From contig AP024866.1 in the NCBI GenBank assembly GCA_024346835.1, positions 1,798,001-1,862,000 of the forward strand: a stretch of DNA of 64,000 nt. The letters run 5' to 3'. The translations under genes and the position numbers were made by a program. This DNA is from Vibrio comitans (lineage in GTDB: Bacteria > Pseudomonadota > Gammaproteobacteria > Enterobacterales > Vibrionaceae). Below, piece by piece: positions 6,655-15,101 of this stretch. Under the pieces are notes generated by a model. That model searched no databases. It had not been told where the DNA came from and saw only the letters and a list, made by a program, of their open reading frames with translations. Every line of letters starts with the position of its first letter. Position 1 is the first letter of the stretch.

Positions 6655-7215
6655 TCAATCTTTTTTAGCTCTGCAAACACAATCCAAATCATGATCGTTA
6701 ACTAATCCTGTCGCTTGCAGAAATGCATACAAGGTTGTGCTGCCTAGAAATTTAAAGCCGAGTTTCTTAAGATTTTTAGCAAGGCGATCAGAGAGTTCTG
6801 TCGTTGCCACTGGGTAATCACCTGTTGCTCTGTTGTCGATTGGTTGGTTATCAACATAGGCCCAGATGAAGGAATCAAAGCTGCCGTACTCATATTGGAT
6901 CTGCAAAAACAGTTTGGCATTGTTAATCGCGGCTTCTATCTTTGCTCGGTTGCGGATAATAGACGCATCTTGCATCAACTCTTCTACTCTGTCCGCATCA
7001 AACTTCGCGACAGCAACTGGGTCAAAGTTCGCAAAGGCACGGCGATAGCCTTCTCGGCGTTTGAGAATGGTGTACCAACTTAGGCCGGCTTGCGCTGACT
7101 CAAGGATTAGGAACTCAAAGAATACCTTGTCGTCATGAACGGGTACGCCCCATTCTTTATCATGATATTCCACATAATCTGGTTTGCTAACATCAAGCCA
7201 GTTGCATCGCTTCAT
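6655..7215 (-). CDS. tag: DNA-3-methyladenine glycosylase I
   Basis: This base-excision repair enzyme removes 3-methyladenine from alkylated DNA. The ATG at 7215 gives 186 residues, the normal size, and has GAAGGA at the right distance; an upstream extension to 7260 is not supported. The start MKRCNW with Cys4, His18 in EYHDKEWG and the C-terminal His and Cys in NDHDLDCVC form the zinc snap typical of Tag. The catalytic Glu lies in FEFLILES (residue 39). It is a single-gene unit with its own terminator. A near-perfect palindrome sits 26-45 nt upstream of the start and may be a regulator site. Confidence 0.95.
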   Translation of the reverse strand: MKRCNWLDVSKPDYVEYHDKEWGVPVHDDKVFFEFLILESAQAGLSWYTILKRREGYRRAFANFDPVAVAKFDADRVEELMQDASIIRNRAKIEAAINNAKLFLQIQYEYGSFDSFIWAYVDNQPIDNRATGDYPVATTELSDRLAKNLKKLGFKFLGSTTLYAFLQATGLVNDHDLDCVCRAKKD

Positions 7216-7240
7216 CTTTATTCCTTCAGTGTTCACGGAT

Positions 7241-7260
7241 GTGTTCACTGCTGTGAACAC
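7241..7260. promoter_or_regulatory. Palindromic candidate operator upstream of tag
   Basis: GTGTTCACTGCTGTGAACAC is an inverted repeat with 8-bp arms and a 4-bp centre. A further direct copy of GTGTTCAC begins at 7229. The position, 26 nt from the tag start, suits an operator. The regulator is unknown. Confidence 0.4.
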
Positions 7261-7348
7261 AGCACTCTTCTATCTGCATACGTGATAGTCAGAATAGCAA
7301 ACCCATCATCAATTGATAGAAAAGTACCGTGTTAAAGTGAAGTTGATG

Positions 7349-8503
7349 TTAGATGATCATGGTTAATTGAGCGGAAACCACATAGTTGTCATCATCACCA
7401 TATTGAGCGGCCAAATCAAAGCCAAACACGCCAAATGGTCTAAATCCAAAACCTGCGGTAACCATGTTTTCAGCATAATCGGTCATGCTATGCATGTAGC
7501 CTGCTCTAAACTGAGCCCACTTCCAAAGATCGACTTCTCCACCAATTCGAGTAAATTGAGTTTTGTAGCTTTGCTCTTCAAAATAACGTGTTGAGTTCAG
7601 GTCGATATCAGCAGTTAGCGTATACCAATTCGTAGAGTAAGCACTGCCTAGCTTATATTCAGGCTCAACAACATAGGTTGCCGTTTGTCCCATCTGGACG
7701 TTGGTTTCCAAGCTGTGCGAGAGAATGTTCTTCGCAACAAAGGCTACGTTTAAATGATCGATAACCTCATAGCTTGCACCAATATCAAGGTTAAACGCTG
7801 TTTTTTCTTCAAGGTCGTCAAAGAAGTCAGCGTCGTCTAGCTCATCTTCGTTTAATCGTTCTTGAAAATAAGTGGTGTAGATTTGTTGAACTTTGGGTGA
7901 AAAACCTACGCTGAGGTTTCTGTCGTATACCTCATAGTTTTGAGCAAACGTGAAGCCGATATCCAGCGTACCGCCAATGAGACCTGTAACTGTCGATCGA
8001 ATCTCATCATCAGGGCTAGTATTATCAAAATCTCGATCATCAATATCCATCGTCGCCAATGCGGTTGCGTGTGTAGCAACAAAGAAATTGGTATTGATGA
8101 AGCTATTTGGAACCGCAAATACCATACCTGCTGAGGCGTTCGCTGTTATATCACCATTGGTGAGATCTCGAAGCGCTGCTTTCCACGCTTCTTGCGCCTC
8201 ACCGCTAGTTGGGTTATCCAGCCAATCATCTTCGGCATCAAAGTAGACATCAAGCTTATCTAGCATGCCTTCGCCATCATGAACTCCGGCCGTCACTGCT
8301 GGTAAAATCATACCGAAGCTGTGCTTAGACTCCCCTGATGCCGCCAAAGCCGGGTTGTAAAAACTCGCACTGACGAAGTTAGCTGCTGCAACCCCTGTGC
8401 CCGCCATAGCGATACCACGAGCATCACTGTGAGCGTATGAATGAAATGAAGCTAAAGAGAGAGGAAGGCTTAAAAGAACAGCAGTCTTTTTAAATGAATA
8501 CAT
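7349..8503 (-). CDS. TraF-like (TraF_2 family) outer-membrane beta-barrel protein
   Basis: From ATG 8503 (AAGGA six bases upstream) the protein has 384 residues. It has a cleaved signal peptide ending near SYAHS, then ARGIAMAGTGVAAANFVSASFYNPAL, a start shared by FadL-like and TraF_2 proteins that are often labelled conjugal transfer protein TraF. Alternating hydrophobic strands and the terminal VSAQLTMII fit an outer-membrane barrel. No conjugation genes are nearby, so a transfer role is unlikely despite the family name. It is flanked by tag and the RND operon, all on the minus strand but with independent spacing. Confidence 0.75.
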   Translation of the reverse strand: MYSFKKTAVLLSLPLSLASFHSYAHSDARGIAMAGTGVAAANFVSASFYNPALAASGESKHSFGMILPAVTAGVHDGEGMLDKLDVYFDAEDDWLDNPTSGEAQEAWKAALRDLTNGDITANASAGMVFAVPNSFINTNFFVATHATALATMDIDDRDFDNTSPDDEIRSTVTGLIGGTLDIGFTFAQNYEVYDRNLSVGFSPKVQQIYTTYFQERLNEDELDDADFFDDLEEKTAFNLDIGASYEVIDHLNVAFVAKNILSHSLETNVQMGQTATYVVEPEYKLGSAYSTNWYTLTADIDLNSTRYFEEQSYKTQFTRIGGEVDLWKWAQFRAGYMHSMTDYAENMVTAGFGFRPFGVFGFDLAAQYGDDDNYVVSAQLTMII

Positions 8504-8698
8504 GACATATCCTTGTGATATCACTTAACGATACGCCATTCTAAATATCTAGTGTTTCATTAAAAGTACAATTAACTCAAAGACTTAAAAGATTACATTT
8601 GGTTACACAAGGTGAGTTATGAACGATTAAAGTACCATCCAAAGCATGAAAATAGTTTGATAAAAATACTATTTGAAGGGTGTTAATGCGTGAGGAAC

Positions 8699-8729
8699 AA
8701 AAAAAAGACTACGCCTTCGCGTAGTCTTC
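8699..8729 (-). terminator. Terminator of the RND efflux operon
   Basis: GACTACGC-CTTC-GCGTAGTC forms a perfect 8-bp stem, followed on the minus strand by a run of T. It lies 38 nt after the pump gene stop. Confidence 0.85.
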
Positions 8730-8764
8730 ATACTTTTTAGCGAATTTTAATTTCTGCGTTTAAC

Positions 8765-11700
8765 CTACGCCTGTTTCACTTCAATTCTGTGGAACATTTT
8801 GTACAACACAGGTACCACAATCAGGGTTAATACTGTCGCAAAACCCAAACCAAACATGATAGTTACCGCCATAGGCTTAAAGAAGATATCTGGCAATAGT
8901 GGAATCATACCCAAAATGGTTGTGATAGCCGCCATACATACTGGTCTCACGCGACTCAGTGCTGCCTCAACTACCGCGGTGTACGCTTCTTTACCTGATT
9001 TGATCTCAAGTTCAATCTGATCAATCAGTACAATACCGTTTTTCAGTAGCATCCCAGACAAACTCAAGAAGCCTAACAATGCCATAAAGCCAAATGGCGT
9101 ATTGAGCAGCAACAAGCCTGTGGTTACACCAATCAAGGCCAAAGGTACTGTCAGCCAAACAATCAGAGGTTCTTTAACTGAGTTAAACAAGAACACAGTA
9201 ATCAAGAACATGAACAGGTAACCCATTGGCATGCTGGAGAACAATGACGCTTTTGCATCACCTGAAGATTCATACTCGCCCCCCCACTCCAAGCTGTAGC
9301 CTGGTGGAAGCTCGATGGCTTCAATCTTAGATTGAATACGCGCCTGTAAAGTAGCAGCTGTTTCTTCACCCAAGATATCAGGGTCAGCAAACACGGTTAG
9401 CATACGCTTTCTGTTCTTACGAACAATCAACGGATCTTCCCAACGTACTTCATTACCTAACGTAATCTGTTGCAAAGGAATGTAATCACTCAGCACTGGA
9501 CTCCAAATTTGCATCCCTTCAATGTTTCTAAAATCAACTCGTTCCGCTTCTGTCAATCGGGTCACAATAGGCATTAGTGTTGTACCATCTCGATACACAC
9601 CAACCGTCAAACCTGAAAACGACATTTGCAGGAACTGGTCCATATCGTTCTTACTGATACCGTAGCGACGAGCCTGACTTTCATTAAACTGAGGCTCAAT
9701 CACCTTGGTACGTTCGCGCCAATCGTGGCGAACGCCAGTAGCACCCGGATCGGCGTTTAGAATATCCACTACTTGGCCTGCGACCGTTCGCAATATTGTT
9801 GGGTCAGAACCTATGATACGAGCTTCTATCTTGGCACCACCACCAGGGCCTAATTCAATTTGCTTCAACTTATAGTCGATTTCAGGGTAGTTATTCGCTA
9901 CATGCTCCCGATATTTATTCATCACATCGTGCAATACTTCGTAGCTTTCTACGCGCGTCACTATCTCACCATAAGCCGCATAACTTTTCTCTGGCGTGTA
10001 GGTCAGCATAAAGCGCTCTAAACCCTTACCAGCCGTCGTCGTTACGCTTTCTACACCTTCCTGCTCAAGCAACCAGGTTTCAATGGCCTTCATCTTGGTG
10101 TTAGTTACCCGAATATCGCTCCCCTCTGGTAACCAAATATCTGACAAGAACATAGGTGTCGTAGAGGATGGGAAGAAGGCTTGCTTAATAAAGGTGAATC
10201 CATAGATGCTTGCACCTAGCGCAACGACAAGAGTCGCTACAGTTATCCAAGCGTTTCGCATACAAAACTCTAGGAACTTTTTGTACATGACAAAAACAAA
10301 TCCATTGTATGGATCATCACCCGCGCCTTGATCGAACTTCTGCCCTTTAAAGAACAGCTCTGCAAAGAAAGGGGTTAGTGATATTGCAGTAAACCAAGAC
10401 AGCATTAATGAGATAAGCAATACAGAAAACAGCGTACGACAATACTCACCAGTGGAATCTTCTGACAAACCAATCGGAGCAAAGGCGGTTACCGCAATCA
10501 CAGTTGCACCCAACAATGGCCATTTGGTTTGTGTCACGATATCGGTTGCCGCTTGTAAGCGAGTCCGCCCTCGCTGGGTCCCCACTAATATGCCTTCCAC
10601 CACCACTATGGCATTATCCACCAGCATCCCCAGTGCAATAACCAAAGCACCTAGAGAAATACGCTGTAAGTCGATGGCAAAGTACTTCATAAACACAAAA
10701 GTGCCTAATACGGTGACCAGCAGGATCAGACCAATCAATAGCCCTGAACGAAGCCCCATGAAGAACAGCAATACTACGATAACGATACCGACCGCTTGAC
10801 CAAGACTGACCACGAAGCCACTTACTGACTTGTCTACTTCCTTAGGTTGGCTGTAGATTTCAGAAATGCTAATGCCAATCGGCTGTTGGTATTTCAGCTC
10901 TGCTAAGCGTTTATCGAGTAGCGCCCCTACTTTCACCACGTTTACACCCGCGTTGAAAGAGATCCCCATATTTAGGGCAAAATTACCATTGAAGTTAATT
11001 AGGTTACTTGGGACGTCAACATAGCCACGCTTGATCTCAGCAACATCACGTAAATAGATTTGACTCGAACTGCCTTTGGCTACATCAGTAATGATAAGAT
11101 CGCCGAGTTGATCAACATCCTGAAACTCTCCAGTCGGGTGGATTCGAATATACTCATCACCAATTCTCACCGCACCTGCTGGGGTGACTATGTTTTGGGT
11201 ATTAAGAAGATTTGCCACCGCTTCCGGAGCGATACCTAGCGTGTTAAGTCGCTTCATCGACATTTCGATAAACACTTGCTCTTGCTGATCACCGGACACA
11301 GCCACCTTGCTGATGCCGTCTACCAACTCAAGCTCACGACGTAAATAATCGACGTAATCAAGCAACTCTTTATATGAATAGCCTTCGCCTGTAACGGCAA
11401 GCAGCACCCCAAACACGTCACCAAAATCATCGATAACCGCTGGAGTATTCACACCGGGAGGGAGAGTGCCATCGAGATCCGTCACTTTACGACGTAATTC
11501 ATCCCAAATCTGCGGAAGATCGTCTGGCCCATATCTATTTTTCATGGTCACAGTGATCTGCGATAAGCCCCGGCTTGAAATGGAATTGACCTCATCCACA
11601 TAGGTTAATTGCTGAATGGCTTTCTCTATAGGATAAGTCACTTCCTCTTCGACTTCTTGAGGGGTTGCACCAGGGTAACTCGTCACTACCATGGCGTCTT

Positions 11701-11869
11701 TAATGGTGAAAGCAGGGTCTTCAAGTCGTCCTAACTCAAAGAATGAAGCCGTACCACCGATAAAGAAGATCAAGGAAATCATCCAGCTGATCACTTTATT
11801 CTTTATGAAGTAGGCTGCAATTCCTTTTGTGCTCTCATCGTCTTGCTGCTCGAGTTTATCCTGGCTCAT
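8765..11869 (-). CDS. vexK: RND efflux pump inner-membrane transporter (VexK-like)
   Basis: The 1034-residue proton-driven pump belongs to the hydrophobe/amphiphile efflux branch of RND proteins. One membrane segment at about residues 20-45 precedes a large periplasmic domain (SYPGATPQEVEEEVTYPIE). A helix cluster with GMLVDNAIVVVEG carries the intramembrane Asp of the proton relay, though the second Asp of AcrB is Asn here. A second periplasmic domain and a second helix bundle follow. It is the last gene of a three-gene operon with two adaptor lipoproteins, overlapping the previous gene by ATGA. This order matches V. cholerae vexIJK (VC1675-VC1673), which also lies next to psp and sap. No outer-membrane channel gene is present, so a shared TolC is likely. 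The symbol is by synteny and resemblance. Confidence 0.85.
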   Translation of the reverse strand: MSQDKLEQQDDESTKGIAAYFIKNKVISWMISLIFFIGGTASFFELGRLEDPAFTIKDAMVVTSYPGATPQEVEEEVTYPIEKAIQQLTYVDEVNSISSRGLSQITVTMKNRYGPDDLPQIWDELRRKVTDLDGTLPPGVNTPAVIDDFGDVFGVLLAVTGEGYSYKELLDYVDYLRRELELVDGISKVAVSGDQQEQVFIEMSMKRLNTLGIAPEAVANLLNTQNIVTPAGAVRIGDEYIRIHPTGEFQDVDQLGDLIITDVAKGSSSQIYLRDVAEIKRGYVDVPSNLINFNGNFALNMGISFNAGVNVVKVGALLDKRLAELKYQQPIGISISEIYSQPKEVDKSVSGFVVSLGQAVGIVIVVLLFFMGLRSGLLIGLILLVTVLGTFVFMKYFAIDLQRISLGALVIALGMLVDNAIVVVEGILVGTQRGRTRLQAATDIVTQTKWPLLGATVIAVTAFAPIGLSEDSTGEYCRTLFSVLLISLMLSWFTAISLTPFFAELFFKGQKFDQGAGDDPYNGFVFVMYKKFLEFCMRNAWITVATLVVALGASIYGFTFIKQAFFPSSTTPMFLSDIWLPEGSDIRVTNTKMKAIETWLLEQEGVESVTTTAGKGLERFMLTYTPEKSYAAYGEIVTRVESYEVLHDVMNKYREHVANNYPEIDYKLKQIELGPGGGAKIEARIIGSDPTILRTVAGQVVDILNADPGATGVRHDWRERTKVIEPQFNESQARRYGISKNDMDQFLQMSFSGLTVGVYRDGTTLMPIVTRLTEAERVDFRNIEGMQIWSPVLSDYIPLQQITLGNEVRWEDPLIVRKNRKRMLTVFADPDILGEETAATLQARIQSKIEAIELPPGYSLEWGGEYESSGDAKASLFSSMPMGYLFMFLITVFLFNSVKEPLIVWLTVPLALIGVTTGLLLLNTPFGFMALLGFLSLSGMLLKNGIVLIDQIELEIKSGKEAYTAVVEAALSRVRPVCMAAITTILGMIPLLPDIFFKPMAVTIMFGLGFATVLTLIVVPVLYKMFHRIEVKQA

Positions 11870-12960
11870 TGAACAGCCTCCTTCTTAATTACTTCCACTT
11901 CTGCTCCATCTCGCAGTTGAGACATTCCTTTGACCACGATAGTTTCCGCCCCTTGCAAGCCACTGATAATCTGCACGGCTCTGTTTTGAAGTTTTCCTAA
12001 CTGAACCAGCTGCTTACGCACTTTATTGCCTTCTAACACCCACACATAAGTTTCAGTCCTGTCGAGAAGATCTCCGTCCATGTTGACCACTGCATTAAAC
12101 GGAATATAAGAGCCCACGCTAACGTTGAGCCCTGCTTCACTGCTTCTTGCTGTAACTTCTAAAGCCATACCATCAAGAATAATTTCTTCCTCTGGCATTG
12201 GCATCGTTAAGGTCACATTGTAAGTGCCCGTTGCAGGATCCGGCTCAGTGGTAAATTCTTTAATGGTTGCCTCATAAATGTTGCCACTTTCGACCTTTAC
12301 CTTAGCGTTAACTTTACGAAGGTCCCTCTTTGAAGGTTGATGGACAAACAGGCGATCCGGTATCTGAATCAAGACTTCAACCGTATCGGTGCTGTGTATG
12401 TTGACGATTTGCTGGCCAACTTGAATGTTCTCAAAACGATCAACGTTTACACGGGAAATAATGCCATCTGTCGGTGCTTTAAGAGTCGTAAACTCGAAAT
12501 GCAATTTAGCCATCTGCAAGTCGACCAAGGCGATATTGCGCTGCGCTGCTAGTTCATCATATTGTGACTGTGCCAATAGACCTTTTTTGACCAATGGACC
12601 AGAGCGCTTATACTGACTATTTATCGCGTTATAGCTCGCTCGTGCATTATCCACCGCAATCTGGAAGTCTCGCGTGTCTAATTGAGCTAACACGTCGCCT
12701 TTCTTAACTCGGTCACCTTCTTTGACAGGGAGTTCAGTAATTTCTCCAGACACTCTGAAACTCAAATGAGAACGCAGTGCCGCTTGTGCTACGGCAGGGA
12801 AGAAAATGCGATCCGTTACTTCTGGCTCACCTAACTGAAGAACCTCCACTTTTGAAATATGGGCTGCAGGCTCCACTACAGGTCTTTCACAACCTACCAA
12901 TACCACAGATAATCCCAATACTAGTGAGCCTTTAGAGAGCCACTTCATTGCTAAACTCAT
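11866..12960 (-). CDS. vexJ: RND efflux periplasmic adaptor, second of two (VexJ-like lipoprotein)
   Basis: This 364-residue membrane-fusion protein has a signal peptide with lipobox VLVGC (Cys24), placing it as a lipid-anchored periplasmic adaptor. The lipoyl-like halves (SGEITELPVKEGDRVKKGDVLAQLDTRDF and ADGIISRVNV-like KAPTDGIISRV) flank a short helical hairpin, followed by beta-barrel and proximal domains ending with a GLQGAETIVVKGMSQLRDGAEV motif. It overlaps its neighbours by 4 bp on each side. Two different adaptors for one pump is the hallmark of the VexIJK / VmeGHI-type systems, where the adaptors may act as a mixed ring. Confidence 0.85.
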   Translation of the reverse strand: MSLAMKWLSKGSLVLGLSVVLVGCERPVVEPAAHISKVEVLQLGEPEVTDRIFFPAVAQAALRSHLSFRVSGEITELPVKEGDRVKKGDVLAQLDTRDFQIAVDNARASYNAINSQYKRSGPLVKKGLLAQSQYDELAAQRNIALVDLQMAKLHFEFTTLKAPTDGIISRVNVDRFENIQVGQQIVNIHSTDTVEVLIQIPDRLFVHQPSKRDLRKVNAKVKVESGNIYEATIKEFTTEPDPATGTYNVTLTMPMPEEEIILDGMALEVTARSSEAGLNVSVGSYIPFNAVVNMDGDLLDRTETYVWVLEGNKVRKQLVQLGKLQNRAVQIISGLQGAETIVVKGMSQLRDGAEVEVIKKEAVQ

Positions 12961-13991
12961 AAGCCTCGCTCCTTAATCCACTCTCTGATCTTCATCCCTG
13001 ATTGAAGCTCTTGCACGCCAGAAATTACAATTTGATCCCCATCGACTAACCCAGAAACCACTTGCCCTGTGCTACTAAGGGAGATAGAGACTTGTTCGAC
13101 CATAGAATCTTCTGTGACCCTCCAAACACACTGCTCACTGCCACAAGAGAACATTGAGGTCTCTGGTAGTTTTGTTGGTTCGGTGCGCGGTAACAACACG
13201 TGAATATTCCCAGACATACCCGGCAGTATGCCTAAATCACTAGGACGCTCCATAATCATTGTGACCTTGTAACTACCTGTGGAGTTATCTGATTCCGTAT
13301 CTATCTCTTGAAAGGTTAAAGGAAATTGCTGCTCAGGAAAGGAATCAAATATCATGTAAGACTCTACGGCGTCGTAACCTCTGAAACGATTGAGCATAGA
13401 GTCTGGCAGAGGAAAGATAACCTTAAGTAGGTCGTTGGACTGGATGTTCATGACACCCTGCTTGGCTGCTACATATTCAAAATTGTCTATGTTAACCAAA
13501 GAAATCGTGCCATCGAATGGGGCCGCAAGCTTGGTATAGCTGTAATTGGCTAGCGCTTGGTCGTAATCTGCTCGAGCTGACTTGTGAAGCGCCCTAGCTT
13601 GATCGTACTCTTGCTCAGAAACTACCTTATCCTTAATGAGTTTTTTCATGCGATCAAACTGCACTTGAGCCAAGTTAAAATTCGCCTTCGCTTGAGAGCG
13701 TTGCAGTTTATATTCGCTGTCTTCTAATATCGCTAATACATCCCCTTTTTTCACCGGCAATCCAGCGGTAGCGGGTAATTCGATGAGCTCACCTGGAACT
13801 CTGAAAGCAAGGACTGCACGATCACCTGCCGCAGAAGATGCTGGGAACACACGTTCAAAGCTTTTGTCTCCAACGGATACGGTGAGAAGTTTAGCTGGGC
13901 GAGATTCTGGCTCTGAAACAGCATCTTGCTTATCACCGCAACCGGCTAAGCCTAAAGCGGTAAAAAGCACAACAATCCAGTTGGTGCGCAT
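12957..13991 (-). CDS. vexI: RND efflux periplasmic adaptor, first of two (VexI-like lipoprotein)
   Basis: The 344-residue protein heads the efflux operon, with AAGGAAAT upstream of its ATG. A signal peptide with lipobox GLAGC (Cys18) predicts a lipoprotein. The paired lipoyl motifs are visible as PGELIELPATAGLPVKKGDVLAILED and KLAAPFDGTISLVNIDNFE, with a helical hairpin between them and a C-terminal GLVDGDQIVISGVQELQSG. It is a clear paralogue of the next gene, so the pair probably arose by duplication. Regulation is not evident from the 165 bp upstream, and no regulator gene of TetR or LysR type adjoins the operon. Confidence 0.85.
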   Translation of the reverse strand: MRTNWIVVLFTALGLAGCGDKQDAVSEPESRPAKLLTVSVGDKSFERVFPASSAAGDRAVLAFRVPGELIELPATAGLPVKKGDVLAILEDSEYKLQRSQAKANFNLAQVQFDRMKKLIKDKVVSEQEYDQARALHKSARADYDQALANYSYTKLAAPFDGTISLVNIDNFEYVAAKQGVMNIQSNDLLKVIFPLPDSMLNRFRGYDAVESYMIFDSFPEQQFPLTFQEIDTESDNSTGSYKVTMIMERPSDLGILPGMSGNIHVLLPRTEPTKLPETSMFSCGSEQCVWRVTEDSMVEQVSISLSSTGQVVSGLVDGDQIVISGVQELQSGMKIREWIKERGL

Positions 13992-14156
13992 AGTATTTCC
14001 TTATTCTATGTTAGTACCAACAATCATAGATGTTTCAAGATGTTAAAGCCAATTTAATGGGTTGTTTTTAGTGTTTTACTAAAAAATTTCACAATACGTT
14101 TAAAAAGCGCCCAGACGTTATTCAATACTAGGCATATACAGAAATTATGACGTGCA

Positions 14157-14190
14157 ATAAAAAACGCACCACAGGATCTGCGGTGCGTTT
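14157..14190 (-). terminator. Terminator of the VC0807-type gene
   Basis: AAACGCACC / GGTGCGTTT form a 9-bp stem, followed on the minus strand by TTTTTTATT. It lies 27 nt after the stop at 14217. Confidence 0.85.
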
Positions 14191-14216
14191 ACAATCATTG
14201 ATGATTTAAGGCGAAC

Positions 14217-14915
14217 TTACTTGGCTTGATGGAATATCTGCTCTGTATCTAGCGATGTCATGCTGCGGATTTGGCGCCAAACATAATAGAAGATGCCCAA
14301 CATCATTAACATGCTAGGGATAGCAATCACTGGGTAACTATATAGCGTCATTTTACCTAGTTCTTCGTTAAACGCTGCCGTACCAGCAGGGCTAGTTACG
14401 ATGTAAGTTGCCAGCGCATAGTTCATGACTGATGAGAACGCGAATGTGCTAGCAAACAAGTAATTTGAATTCATCAAGCAGCGATCAAACGCCTTTTCAT
14501 TGCCGCTCTCTTTCAAGCGCTCTTCAATCAAAGACAAGTTCAACACCGTTTTATTGAATATGAGCTTTTGCATCAACGGGTGGCGGGTAAAGGTTGAAAC
14601 CAATACAGCAATACCAATAAGGCCAGGAATTAATGCCTCTTTCATTGCCAACCAGCGAGTGTCTAACTCAAGTAAGCCGATACCACCGGTCAAAAGAACA
14701 CTCACAAAACCCAAGGCTGCTATGAAATTGAACTTCTTATTACGAATAAGTTCTAGGCCGCCATAAGCAACAGGAAACGACAAAGCTACGATAAGTGACA
14801 GCACAGTGCCCAGATGCTCATCCCCACTAAACTTCATCAAGATGAATGACGGGATAAATACGTTAAACAGTATCTCGAATAGAGGATTAGATTTTTTGCT
14901 ATTGGTGGTACTCAT
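14217..14915 (-). CDS. Integral membrane protein, VC0807 family type
   Basis: The 232-residue protein has six or more hydrophobic segments (for example FIPSFILMKF, LGTVLSLIVALSFPVAYGG and YPVIAIPSMLMMLGIFYYVW). A hydrophilic cytoplasmic stretch around 120-150 contains LSLIEERLKESGNEKAFDRCLM. It resembles the vibrio membrane proteins annotated as VC0807 family, which are related in style to intracellular septation protein A. Their function is not established. It is a monocistronic gene with its own terminator. The name is from memory and untested. Confidence 0.65.
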   Translation of the reverse strand: MSTTNSKKSNPLFEILFNVFIPSFILMKFSGDEHLGTVLSLIVALSFPVAYGGLELIRNKKFNFIAALGFVSVLLTGGIGLLELDTRWLAMKEALIPGLIGIAVLVSTFTRHPLMQKLIFNKTVLNLSLIEERLKESGNEKAFDRCLMNSNYLFASTFAFSSVMNYALATYIVTSPAGTAAFNEELGKMTLYSYPVIAIPSMLMMLGIFYYVWRQIRSMTSLDTEQIFHQAK

Positions 14916-15101
14916 AGTCTTCCAGTGTTACACGCTACATTTCTCTTTATTGGAGAGGGATTGTTCCTTGCGTAGCTCTAAATGTAAAGTCTTTAAAGTT
15001 TAGCAATCATGACACCAGTGTTCAAAATAACACCTATTAGGAATTCAATTAAGACGCGAGTTAAAAGAGTTACCTTCAACCCGCGCCATTATTCGATTGT
15101 T

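Noticed and set aside
7349..8503. Conjugation locus suggested by a TraF-type protein
   Set aside because: No other transfer gene, relaxase or type IV secretion gene is nearby. The family name is historical.
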